DNA of 64,000 nucleotides from Cellvibrio sp. UBA7661 (GTDB taxonomy: Bacteria; Pseudomonadota; Gammaproteobacteria; Pseudomonadales; Cellvibrionaceae), in assembly GCA_002483365.1 (NCBI GenBank), contig DLHT01000015.1:126132-190131 (forward strand), given 5' to 3'. The translations under genes were made by a program, and so were the position numbers. Under the pieces are notes generated by a model, which saw only the letters and a list, made by a program, of their open reading frames with translations, had not been told where the DNA came from and searched no databases. Positions 17,149 to 25,397 of this stretch are shown in pieces. How positions within the stretch are numbered: position 1 is the first letter of the stretch; each line of letters begins with the position of its first letter.

Positions 17149-18020
17149 GTATTCATCTCCAGAAAAATATCTTCCAGACTTAAATACTCGACTTCCACTT
17201 GCGCTGAAAATTGTTGCGCAAGCCGCTCGGCACGTTCCGGCTCCCAGTCTTTAAACGTGAGCTGCGCGCGATTGCCGTGAATTTTTTGTGTGAGCAAATG
17301 CGGCAAATTAACACTCGCAGGAAATGGCGTTTCCGCAACCAAACTGACGCGCGCGACTGATTCTTTTAGCGCATCCAATTCACCTTGATACGAGAAACTA
17401 CCGTCGCGCAGCATCCACACCTGATTGGCGACGCGCTCAACATCGCTGACGATATGGGTAGAAAAAATCACAGTGCGGTTTTCGTCAGCCGCAATATCCA
17501 CTAATTGCTGCAAAAACTGTCGGCGCGCCAGAGGGTCAAGGCTCGCGACAGGTTCATCCAGAATGAGCAATTCCGGCTCGTGCGCAATCGCCAACAGAAT
17601 CGATAATTTTTGCCGCTGCCCTACCGACATTTTTCCCGCGGGTGTAGACAATGGAATTAACCACTCATTGAGCAAACGGTTCACCAGCGCATCATTCCAA
17701 TGGCGGCGAAACGTTTTGAATAAATTGAGATGCTCAACCACGGTGAGGCTCGGCAGCAACTCATCCTGCTGCGGAACAAAACCGATGCGCTGTTTGGTAT
17801 CACCGGCAATAGCTGTTGCATCCACACCCCACAATTTGGCGTGGCCGAACGAGGGAAAACCAAACCCTAAAATAGTATCCAGTAACGTGGTTTTGCCCGC
17901 GCCATTTTTACCGAGCAAGGCGATGACTTGACCGGGATAAATATCGGCATTCAAGCCATTGAGGATACTGGTGCCGCCAATACTGCGCTGGAGGTGTTGC
18001 AATGAAATAGATGGATTCAT
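17145..18020 (-). CDS. ABC transporter ATP-binding protein (first gene of YtrA-type operon)
   Basis: The 291-residue ATPase has Walker A GKNGAGKTT (37-45), a Q-loop (FVPQQDELLPSL), signature MSVGQRQKLS, Walker B LLILDEPVASLD and the switch histidine in STHIVSD. An extra C-terminal domain of about 80 residues ends at DIFLEMNT, the usual DrrA/YtrB-type tail. AGGAC lies upstream of the ATG, right beside the inverted repeat at 18030-18079. It overlaps the membrane subunit gene by 4 bp. Confidence 0.92.
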   Translation of the reverse strand: MNPSISLQHLQRSIGGTSILNGLNADIYPGQVIALLGKNGAGKTTLLDTILGFGFPSFGHAKLWGVDATAIAGDTKQRIGFVPQQDELLPSLTVVEHLNLFKTFRRHWNDALVNRLLNEWLIPLSTPAGKMSVGQRQKLSILLAIAHEPELLILDEPVASLDPLARRQFLQQLVDIAADENRTVIFSTHIVSDVERVANQVWMLRDGSFSYQGELDALKESVARVSLVAETPFPASVNLPHLLTQKIHGNRAQLTFKDWEPERAERLAQQFSAQVEVEYLSLEDIFLEMNT

Positions 18021-18029
18021 GGGAACGTC

Positions 18030-18079
18030 CTGTTTTTATCTATGTGTATCACTACACTAATACACATAGATAAAAACAG
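18030..18079. promoter_or_regulatory. 50-bp perfect inverted repeat, likely YtrA-type operator
   Basis: Two perfectly complementary 20-bp arms (18030-18049 and 18060-18079) surround a 10-bp spacer, 10 bp upstream of the ABC operon start codon. The inner part GTGTAT-N10-ATACAC has the size expected for a GntR dimer. The operon encodes a YtrA-type GntR protein, so autorepression is the simplest reading. In RNA the same sequence would form a 20-bp hairpin next to the ribosome site if it is transcribed. Confidence 0.75.
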
Positions 18080-18113
18080 CAAGCCGGGCTATTAACAAAA
18101 ATACCGGCCTGAA

Positions 18114-18141
18114 AAATAAAAAAGCCCGGAACTATCCGGGC
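18114..18141 (-). terminator. rho-independent terminator of DUF4397 gene
   Basis: On the minus strand the stem GCCCGGA/TCCGGGC with a 4-base loop is followed by a T-rich tract. It lies 46 bp after the stop of the DUF4397 lipoprotein gene and before the ABC operon promoter. Confidence 0.85.
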
Positions 18142-18186
18142 GCAGAAGAGGGAATCGGAAACGGGCTCAGTGCGAGCCAGTCAGGA

Positions 18187-21000
18187 TCAAGGGGCTAATC
18201 CATCCAAACCAATCACAGACAAAGGTGTGGTCAAGTTAACGCCATCGCGCGCAATGGCGGTGTACACCATGCCATTAGCGAAGGTGAGCGTGGCTTTGAT
18301 CGCCTCGGTTTTGGTGCCGGTTGGGGTAATGATCACATCGTAATTACCTGCCCCGAGCGATACATAACCTGTTTCAGCCTGGAATGGCACATTGCTGAAT
18401 GCAGGTGTTGCATTGGCGATAGACGCACCGGCAGCCACCACATAGATATCCACGTTAGCAGCCAAGGTTGATGCATGTACCAAACGGACTTTGGCTTCAG
18501 TGGCCACTTTGCGGTTATTGTCGGTCAACAGCAGCGGTTTGATGTTCGCCAGCGCATCCACTGCCAACAAGGTGTACTCGGTGCCGTTCGCCAGAGCAAC
18601 ATTGGCATTGATCACCACTGGGGTGGTAGCACCCGTTGGAACCACTTTGAAGTTGTAGGTAGCCGCAGGCAGGTTCAGATAGTTAGTGAATGACGGGAAC
18701 GCCAGATTGCTTATAGCAGGTGTTGTACCGTCATTAGCGATCACATCTACCGCTGGGGCATCGGCTGATGCATGCACTACACGCAAATTGGCACCGGCTG
18801 CTGCATCACTCAATACCGCTACGTTCGCGCCATCCAGCACCGCCAATTGAATGGGCGATGAACCAGTGCCTACATTGGGCACAGCACCGATCAGCAAGTC
18901 TTTACCGCTGGTGAGCGCAACGGAACCTGAGTCAAACACCACAGTGTTATTAGGCAGGGTCACACGGATGCGGTAAGTACCGGCTGGCACTTCCACAGGG
19001 CCCAGGGTTTCCTTGAACGAGAAACTACCCAATGAGGTTGCATCAGAAATGGCATCGCCAGGAGCAGTCACATGGACTTTCACTTCAGGCGCTGCTGCAG
19101 CCAAGTGCGCAACACGCACACGCACGTTGTTAGCGTTGGCAAGCTTGCCCATATCGGTCAGGATCAAAGGCTCAATATTGGCAACTGAGTTGACAGCGAT
19201 CACGTCGTAACGGGTATTGCGCTCTAACGCCAAATCAACAGGGCCAATCACTACTGCATTGCCGGTGGGGATAATGCCTTCAACGGCAACGTTGTAGGTG
19301 TCCGCATCCAACTCCAGATAGCCAGTTGATTTTTGGTAATCAAGACCGGAGGCCACGACAGCACCATCCACCCACAGGTTCACTTTGGGTGCATCAGCAG
19401 AAGCGTGGAATACGCGCACATGGGTTTTGTTGGGCGCAAGACCGTCCAAACCAATCACACCCAGAGCAGCAGTCAAACCAGCACCGTCGCGGGCAATCGC
19501 GGTATAAACACCACCCGCCTCCAGCGCAACACCGACTTTAATAGCTTCAGTTTTGGTTCCGGCAGGCGCGATCACCACATCATAGTCACCTGCTGCCAGA
19601 CTGACGTAACCAGTGTTCGCCTTGAAAGGAACTGCAGAGAACGCCGGTGTTGCATTGGCAATACCAGCACCCGGGGCAGTCACATAGATATCAACGTTGC
19701 CTGCCAGGGTAGAACCATGCACCAAACGCACTTTGGCTTCGGTAGCGACAGAGCGATTGTCATCATTCAGCAATACCGGCTCGATAGTCGCCAATGAACC
19801 CATTGCAATCAGGGTGTAGGCTGAACCATTGGCAAGCGGCACATCGGCATTGATCACCACCGGAGCAGCTGCTGCGTTAGGGGTCACTTTAAAGTTGTAA
19901 GTGGCCGCTGGCAGATTGATGTAACCAGTTGATTCAGGGAATGCCAGATTGGCAATCGCTGGAGTGGCATCATTGTTTGCAGTGACATCTACCGCAGGTG
20001 CATCTGCCGAATTGTGCACTACACGCAAATCAGCACCAGCACTCTTGTCGCTGATCATTGCCACAGCATCGCCATCCAGTACCGCCAGTTGGATTGGTGA
20101 TGAACCAGTACCGACATTAGGCACTGCACCAACCAATAAGTCTTTGCCGGCAGCCAGGGTGACAGTGCCGGAATCGAACACCACGGTGTTGTCTTCAAGC
20201 GTCACGCGGATTTGATAATCACCCGCCGCTACTTCTACCGCACCCAAGGTTTCTTTGAATGCAAAAGTCCCCAGCGCAGCAGATGAAGCCAAGTCAGCTC
20301 CGGGCGCAGTCACAAATACTTTTACCGCCGGTGCAGCTGCAGCCAGATGTGCAACACGCACACGTACTTTGGTGTTGTCGCTCAGGCTGCCGGTATCGCT
20401 CAGCACCAGAGGCTCAATAGCACTCACGCTATTAACTGCGATAACGTCGTAATCTGTATTACCCGCCAAGGACAAATTCACAGGGCCGATAACCACAGCA
20501 TTACCGCCGGGGATAATGCCTTCCACGGCAACTTTGTAAGTACCTTCATCAAGCGTCAGATAGCCGGTTGATTTTTGGTAATCCAACGCAGAAGCCACCA
20601 CCGCATCGTTCACCCACAAATTCACTTTGGGGGCATCGGGCGATGCATGGAACACGCGCACCATGGTTTTTTGCAATGGCGTTACAGTGACGGTTGCAGT
20701 CGCACTTTTTTTCTTGTCCGCAACACTGGTTGCAGTGACGTGATAGGTGCCTGCAGCCGCAGGTGCGGTGTAAACACCGGATGAGGTCACGCTACCACCG
20801 TTAGCTTCAACCACCGACCAGGATACTGCTGTGTTTTTGGTGCCGGTCACGCTGGCGGTGAAACTTTGGGTTGCACCCGCCTTTATGGTGGCGGTAGCAG
20901 GGTTGATCGAAATACTCACATTGTCTTTATCATCATCGCCACCACAGGCGACCATGAAAATGCTTAATAGCACTAGTAAAAAGCCTTTCATTAGCTTCAT
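18187..21000 (-). CDS. large DUF4397-repeat lipoprotein with internal tandem duplication
   Basis: The 937-residue product has a lipoprotein signal (MVAC, Cys at 19) and an acidic GGDDDKD linker. An Ig-like (Big-type) domain follows at about residues 28-108. Then come two copies of a roughly 412-residue unit (about 112-525 and 530-937), each containing DUF4397 domains. Each unit starts with VRVFHAS-DAPKVNLWV and ends with VIGLDGLAP. The copies are highly similar at DNA level (about 1.24 kb period). The protein should be anchored in the outer membrane and extend as a beta-rich fibre. AGGAGG precedes the ATG. It is divergent from the ECF sigma gene. Function is unknown, with adhesion or a structural role most likely. 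Confidence 0.9.
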   Translation of the reverse strand: MKLMKGFLLVLLSIFMVACGGDDDKDNVSISINPATATIKAGATQSFTASVTGTKNTAVSWSVVEANGGSVTSSGVYTAPAAAGTYHVTATSVADKKKSATATVTVTPLQKTMVRVFHASPDAPKVNLWVNDAVVASALDYQKSTGYLTLDEGTYKVAVEGIIPGGNAVVIGPVNLSLAGNTDYDVIAVNSVSAIEPLVLSDTGSLSDNTKVRVRVAHLAAAAPAVKVFVTAPGADLASSAALGTFAFKETLGAVEVAAGDYQIRVTLEDNTVVFDSGTVTLAAGKDLLVGAVPNVGTGSSPIQLAVLDGDAVAMISDKSAGADLRVVHNSADAPAVDVTANNDATPAIANLAFPESTGYINLPAATYNFKVTPNAAAAPVVINADVPLANGSAYTLIAMGSLATIEPVLLNDDNRSVATEAKVRLVHGSTLAGNVDIYVTAPGAGIANATPAFSAVPFKANTGYVSLAAGDYDVVIAPAGTKTEAIKVGVALEAGGVYTAIARDGAGLTAALGVIGLDGLAPNKTHVRVFHASADAPKVNLWVDGAVVASGLDYQKSTGYLELDADTYNVAVEGIIPTGNAVVIGPVDLALERNTRYDVIAVNSVANIEPLILTDMGKLANANNVRVRVAHLAAAAPEVKVHVTAPGDAISDATSLGSFSFKETLGPVEVPAGTYRIRVTLPNNTVVFDSGSVALTSGKDLLIGAVPNVGTGSSPIQLAVLDGANVAVLSDAAAGANLRVVHASADAPAVDVIANDGTTPAISNLAFPSFTNYLNLPAATYNFKVVPTGATTPVVINANVALANGTEYTLLAVDALANIKPLLLTDNNRKVATEAKVRLVHASTLAANVDIYVVAAGASIANATPAFSNVPFQAETGYVSLGAGNYDVIITPTGTKTEAIKATLTFANGMVYTAIARDGVNLTTPLSVIGLDGLAP
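18190..20670 (-). repeat. tandem ~1.24-kb coding duplication
   Basis: Two adjacent segments, roughly 19430-20670 and 18190-19427, encode near-copies of the same DUF4397 array. Matching landmarks include the DNA around 20560 and 19315 (same GATAGCC-GTTGATTTTTGGTAATC core). The copies have diverged mostly at third positions but share long identical runs, so unequal recombination is possible. Confidence 0.8.
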
Positions 21001-21198
21001 TTCCTTACCCTCCTACTGATCAAATCAGCAGCTTGTTAATGTGTTATCAAAGGGAATCCCTGCGCTTGGTTTACAAGTGCAGGAGCAGCGTTAGCGGGTT
21101 GATTTACGCGAGGGATTTTTTTTACGATCAATTTACAAATGAAAAATGCAAGAAAGTTGGCTAAGTGTGAAAAAGTTCAAATGGAATAGCCGCAGAAA

Positions 21199-21228
21199 TG
21201 ATCCAGCCGCCAAGGCAAAGCGTATTGA
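21199..21228 (+). promoter_or_regulatory. ECF11 (RpoE/ChrR-type) autoregulated promoter
   Basis: TGATCC at 21199-21204 is followed after exactly 18 bp by TATTGA at 21223-21228. In Rhodobacter sphaeroides the ChrR-controlled sigma factor recognises a TGATCC -35 box with an 18-bp spacer and a TA-starting -10 box. This copy sits 42 bp upstream of the ECF sigma start codon, where an autoregulatory promoter is expected. Confidence 0.75.
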
Positions 21229-21269
21229 CAGTGAGCAAAAAGCTACATAAATCCTAACGGTAAGCGATA

Positions 21270-21884
21270 ATGAGACTTCACATGACAACAACCAAGGCCG
21301 TGTCGATGAATGACTCTACCGCCCACAGCGATGCACCCAACTGGGGAGCACTCCTGGCACGCGTCGCCGAGAGCGATGACAAGGCGGCATTCCGTCAGAT
21401 CTATCAATATTTTGCACCGCGCATTAAAGCCTACGCGGTTAATCAGGGTTTTAGCCAACATGCAGAAGCCCTGGTACAAGAAGTGATGACCAATGTATGG
21501 CGTAACGCCGGAAAATATTCTGAATCGCTCGCGTCGGTTCCCACGTGGATTTTTACCATTACACGCAACCAACGCATCGACATGTTACGTAAATTAAATC
21601 GCACCCGCGCAGAAGTGGTGATCGAAACCGAAGAGCTGTGGCAAATTCCAACAGAAGATACCACCATCTGTTCGATCCAGAATTTATCGACTGAAAAGTT
21701 TGTGAAATCTGCCATTGCCCATTTACCCGAAGAGCAAATGATCGCGCTGCGCAAAGTGTATTACGAAGGTAAAACCCACGAGGAAGTGGCAGAGGAATTA
21801 AATATTCCTTTGGGTACAGTCAAAGGCCGCTTGCGCCTTTCTCTGCAGAAATTACGCGTTATGTTTGAGGCTAAAGAGATATGA
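21270..21884 (+). CDS. ECF RNA polymerase sigma factor, ChrR-associated (ECF11-like)
   Basis: The 204-residue sigma factor has region 2 (about residues 35-105, including AFRQIYQYFAPRIKAYA and the WIFTITRNQRIDMLR -10 recognition helix). Region 4 (about 145-200) has a helix-turn-helix GKTHEEVAEELNIPLGTVKG. The start could also be ATG 21282 or 21306. The following gene overlaps by ATGA and encodes a ChrR-type anti-sigma factor, so this is a singlet-oxygen/organic-peroxide-type sigma by analogy with R. sphaeroides RpoE. It has a matching promoter at 21199-21228, which supports autoregulation. Confidence 0.93.
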   Translation: MRLHMTTTKAVSMNDSTAHSDAPNWGALLARVAESDDKAAFRQIYQYFAPRIKAYAVNQGFSQHAEALVQEVMTNVWRNAGKYSESLASVPTWIFTITRNQRIDMLRKLNRTRAEVVIETEELWQIPTEDTTICSIQNLSTEKFVKSAIAHLPEEQMIALRKVYYEGKTHEEVAEELNIPLGTVKGRLRLSLQKLRVMFEAKEI

Positions 21885-22552
21885 GCACTCATCATCCCGA
21901 TGATATGACATTGATGAACTATGCAGCAGGCAGCTTGAGCCTACCGCAAGCGTTGGCTGTGTCTGTACATCTTTGTTTTTGTCATGAATGCCGCGATTTG
22001 GTGAAAAATTTCAATCACCTTGGTGGCGCATTATTGGAAACCATCAAGCCTGCCAGCACCGAGGAGGATGCGTTTGATACGCTCATGGCAACGCTTGAGC
22101 CGCATGATCATTCGCAAGCACCAAAACCCAAATTGGAAGTGCAGGACGATGCAAGAGTTACGCAGCACTACACCAATCCATTGTTGCGCTATTTGCCTGC
22201 ATCATTACAGGATTTACCCTGGCAACGCCAAACCAAAGAAATCAGCAGGTTTGATCTCACATCACTTATTAATGTGAAAGGTTTTCAGGTTGCACTACAA
22301 AAAATCAGCGCCGGCGCAAAAGTCCCCACGCACACCCATAAAGGTTTTGAATACACCGTTATATTAAGCGGCAGTTTCTCCGATGAACTGGGCGTGTATT
22401 CCCAAGGCGATTTCATCGCCCGCGATACCACCCACAAACACAGCCCCACCGCATTGCAAAATGAAGACTGCATTTGCTTAACCGTATTAAACGCACCACT
22501 GAAATTTACTGGCTGGTATCGGTTTCTGAACCCGCTTATGGCGTGGAATTAA
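21881..22552 (+). CDS. chrR: ChrR-type zinc anti-sigma factor with cupin domain
   Basis: The 223-residue protein has an N-terminal zinc anti-sigma domain with H30-x3-C34-x2-C37 and an upstream His at 4/5. A C-terminal ChrR cupin domain follows, with metal ligands H151, H153, E157 and H187. These match the residues and spacing of R. sphaeroides ChrR. The anti-sigma domain holds the sigma factor inactive, and the cupin is needed for response to singlet oxygen. It overlaps the sigma gene by 4 bp. The gene ends before a strong bidirectional terminator. Confidence 0.93.
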   Translation: MSTHHPDDMTLMNYAAGSLSLPQALAVSVHLCFCHECRDLVKNFNHLGGALLETIKPASTEEDAFDTLMATLEPHDHSQAPKPKLEVQDDARVTQHYTNPLLRYLPASLQDLPWQRQTKEISRFDLTSLINVKGFQVALQKISAGAKVPTHTHKGFEYTVILSGSFSDELGVYSQGDFIARDTTHKHSPTALQNEDCICLTVLNAPLKFTGWYRFLNPLMAWN

Positions 22553-22563
22553 AAATACCTCGC

Positions 22564-22605
22564 AAATAAAAACGCCCGCATCTTTCGATGCGGGCGTTTT
22601 TATTT
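22564..22605. terminator. bidirectional terminator between chrR and pnp
   Basis: The stem AACGCCCGCATC/GATGCGGGCGTT with a TTTC loop is flanked by AAATAAA and TTTATTT. It serves the convergent chrR and pnp transcripts. Confidence 0.95.
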
Positions 22606-22629
22606 GGCTCAGGGAAATTGAGCGAAGAA

Positions 22630-24762
22630 TTACTCTTCAGTCACTTCCGCTGCTGGTGCAGGAGCAGCACCTGATTCTTCTGCCAAGGCTTCTTTGATAG
22701 AAAGCTTGATGCGACCACGTTGGTCTACATCCAAACATTTCACTTTAACAACCTGACCTTCTTTCAAATAATCGCTCACGCTGTTTACGCGCTCGTCGGC
22801 GATTTGAGAGATGTGTACCAAGCCGTCTTTGCCTGGCAGGAAGTTAACAAATGCGCCGAAGTCTACGATACGCACTACAGTACCTTCGTAAATCGCACCG
22901 ATTTCCGCTTCAGCAACAATACCTTGTACGCGGTAAATAGCAGCGTTCAATGCATCGGTATTGTCAGCGTAAATCTTCACGGTACCGTCATCATCGATGT
23001 CGATAGAAGAGCCGGTTTCTTCGGTGATTGCACGAATAGTCGCACCGCCTTTACCGATGATGTCGCGGATCTTGTCCGGATGGATTTTGATGGTTTCAAA
23101 ACGCGGTGCATTTTCGCTCACCACATCGCGTGATTTCGCGAGCACTTTGTTCATCTCGCCGAGAATGTGCAAACGCGCTGCCAGAGCTTGCTCCAGTGCG
23201 ATTTCCATAATCTCTTCGGTGATACCTTCAATCTTGATGTCCATTTGCAGTGCAGTTACACCGCTAGTGGTACCGGCTACTTTAAAGTCCATATCGCCCA
23301 GGTGATCTTCGTCGCCGAGGATATCGGTCAATACCGCAAAGCCATTGGCTTCTTTCACCAGGCCCATCGCGATACCGGCAACTGGTGCTTTCAGCGGAAC
23401 GCCCGCATCCATCAATGCCAATGAAGAACCACACACAGAAGCCATGGAGCTTGAACCGTTAGATTCAGTAATTTCACTCACCACACGCAGGGTGTAAGGG
23501 AACTCTGACTCAGCTGGCAGAACCGCAGCAACACCGCGGCGCGCCAAACGGCCGTGGCCGATTTCGCGACGGCCAGTTGCGCCCATACGACCACACTCAC
23601 CTACCGAGAAAGGAGGGAAGTTGTAGTGCAGCAGGAAAGCATCTTTTTTGGTGCCTTCGAGGAAGTCGATGATTTGTGCATCGCGCGCGTTACCCAAAGT
23701 CGCTACTACCAGCGCTTGGGTTTCACCACGGGTAAACAATGCAGAACCGTGGGCTTTGCCCAACACGCCAACTTCTACTTGAATTGGACGCACAGTTTTG
23801 TTGTCGCGGCCGTCGATACGTGGCTCGCCCGCTACGATACGTGAACGCACCAAACGGTATTCAACCATGCCGAATTCGGCTTTAACTTCATCGGCTGAGA
23901 AACCGGTCGCTTCGGTTGCCAATTCTGCAACAGCTTGTGTACGCAGCTCGCCCAAACGGTCATAACGTTTGGCTTTGTCGGTGATGCGGTAAGCCATGCC
24001 GATTGAATCGCCAAAGTTTTTAACCAATGCATCGGTCAGTGCAGTGTTTGGCGCTGGTGGCTGCCAATCCCAACGCGGCTTTCCTGCATCGCGCGCCAAT
24101 TCTGCACAGGCCTGAACAACAGCTTGTAACTCCTGGTGAGCATAGAGAACGGCACCGAGCATAATGTCTTCCGGCAATTCTTTTGCTTCGGATTCCACCA
24201 TCAATACTGCGTCTTTGGTACCCGCTACTACCATGTCCAACTCAGAGGTTTCGAGTTGCTTGAAGCTTGGGTTGAGGATGTAACCTTCGTCCTGGGTGTA
24301 TCCCACACGCGCAGCACCAATCGGGCCGTTAAACGGGATGCCGGAAATCGCCAGCGCTGCTGAGGTACCAATCATGGCAGCAATATCGGGATCGTATTGT
24401 TTGTCGGTGGATACAACCGTACAAACCACTTGTACTTCGTTCAGGAAACCTTCGGGGAACAATGGACGGATCGGACGATCGATCAAACGCGAGGTCAGGG
24501 TTTCTTTTTCGGAGGGACGGCCTTCACGCTTCAAATATCCGCCAGGAATACGGCCAGCGGCATAACTTTTCTCTTGATAATGCACAGACAGTGGAAAGAA
24601 ATCTTGGCCTGGTGATGCTTGTTTTGCACCTACAACGGTACAAAGTACAGACACTTCACCCATGGTTGCCAGTACTGCACCGGTCGCTTGACGTGCGATA
24701 CGGCCAGTTTCGAGGGTTACGGTTTGGTTGCCGTATTGGAACTTTTTAATAATCGGATTCAC
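22630..24762 (-). CDS. pnp: polyribonucleotide nucleotidyltransferase (PNPase)
   Basis: The 710-residue 3'-5' exoribonuclease has two RNase PH domains (about residues 5-225 and 310-545), then a KH domain (about 555-615, IIGKGGATIRAI) and a C-terminal S1 domain (about 620-690). An Ala/Pro/Glu tail follows. A GTG start at 24762 is chosen because AAGGA lies 7 nt upstream. The longer frame from 24783 has no ribosome site. PNPase degrades mRNA and joins the degradosome. It is the last gene of the rpsO-pnp block and may be autoregulated by RNase III cleavage of its leader, as in E. coli. Confidence 0.97.
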   Translation of the reverse strand: MNPIIKKFQYGNQTVTLETGRIARQATGAVLATMGEVSVLCTVVGAKQASPGQDFFPLSVHYQEKSYAAGRIPGGYLKREGRPSEKETLTSRLIDRPIRPLFPEGFLNEVQVVCTVVSTDKQYDPDIAAMIGTSAALAISGIPFNGPIGAARVGYTQDEGYILNPSFKQLETSELDMVVAGTKDAVLMVESEAKELPEDIMLGAVLYAHQELQAVVQACAELARDAGKPRWDWQPPAPNTALTDALVKNFGDSIGMAYRITDKAKRYDRLGELRTQAVAELATEATGFSADEVKAEFGMVEYRLVRSRIVAGEPRIDGRDNKTVRPIQVEVGVLGKAHGSALFTRGETQALVVATLGNARDAQIIDFLEGTKKDAFLLHYNFPPFSVGECGRMGATGRREIGHGRLARRGVAAVLPAESEFPYTLRVVSEITESNGSSSMASVCGSSLALMDAGVPLKAPVAGIAMGLVKEANGFAVLTDILGDEDHLGDMDFKVAGTTSGVTALQMDIKIEGITEEIMEIALEQALAARLHILGEMNKVLAKSRDVVSENAPRFETIKIHPDKIRDIIGKGGATIRAITEETGSSIDIDDDGTVKIYADNTDALNAAIYRVQGIVAEAEIGAIYEGTVVRIVDFGAFVNFLPGKDGLVHISQIADERVNSVSDYLKEGQVVKVKCLDVDQRGRIKLSIKEALAEESGAAPAPAAEVTEE

Positions 24763-24937
24763 TCTTTTATCCTTTGTTTTCACTAAAAATCAATTGCGTT
24801 AATTGTTACGCGTCTTAAGTTTGCTTTTTCATCATCACAATAAAAATAAAACAACCTGTGCATCCTGCAGCTGCGCCAATCACCTTCTCACCAGCGCGTC
24901 TCCATTCACTACTTTTCATTTCGGAACATCAGCTTAC

Positions 24938-24966
24938 AAAATAAAAGTGCCCGCAGAGCGGGCACT
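24938..24966 (-). terminator. rpsO terminator
   Basis: The stem AGTGCCCGC/GCGGGCACT with loop AGA is followed on the minus strand by TTTTATTTT, 9 bp after the rpsO stop. Read-through into pnp is expected, as in E. coli rpsO-pnp. Confidence 0.9.
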
Positions 24967-24974
24967 GGACAAAC

Positions 24975-25244
24975 TTAACGGCGCAGACCTAATTTTTGAA
25001 TCAGGGCAACGTAACGAGAAGAGTCTTTACCTTTCAGGTAGTCCAACAATTTACGACGGGAGTTAACCATGCGGATCAAACCGCGACGTGAATGGTGGTC
25101 TGCCTTGTGGTCAGCGAAGTGGCCTTGCAGTTTGTTGATGTTTACAGTCAACAGAGCTACCTGGACTTCGGGTGAACCAGTGTCACCTTCTGCTTGTTGA
25201 TACTCTTTAACGATTGCCGCTTTTTCTTGAGCACTCAGTGCCAT
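24975..25244 (-). CDS. rpsO: 30S ribosomal protein S15
   Basis: The 89-residue protein begins MALSAQEKAAIVKEY and contains the 16S-binding GDTGSPEVQVALLT and the conserved HSRRGL segment. Length equals the family norm. The start at 25244 has GAGGA upstream, and the longer open frame to 25370 is leader. S15 binds 16S rRNA early in 30S assembly. The 153-nt leader up to the truB stop contains two hairpins that could take part in S15 autoregulation. Confidence 0.97.
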   Translation of the reverse strand: MALSAQEKAAIVKEYQQAEGDTGSPEVQVALLTVNINKLQGHFADHKADHHSRRGLIRMVNSRRKLLDYLKGKDSSRYVALIQKLGLRR

Positions 25245-25319
25245 GATGTTTTCCTCATTAATATGCGATTCAATTACAGCCCGCCCGTGCATATTTACAG
25301 GAGGGTTGTTGCGGTGATT

Positions 25320-25384
25320 ATCCATTCCATAAAAAATGGATGTCATCCGCGGCTTTTTATCGATGGGCAATGCCGTATCGATAA
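25320..25384 (-). promoter_or_regulatory. structured truB-rpsO spacer (possible S15 leader element)
   Basis: Two inverted repeats lie in the rpsO leader: ATCCATT/AATGGAT at 25320-25341 and TTATCGAT/ATCGATAA at 25357-25384, the latter with an inner GGC/GCC pair. S15 leaders in several bacteria are autoregulatory. Whether this one is cannot be decided by eye. Confidence 0.35.
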
Positions 25385-25397
25385 ATCCTTATCCAAC

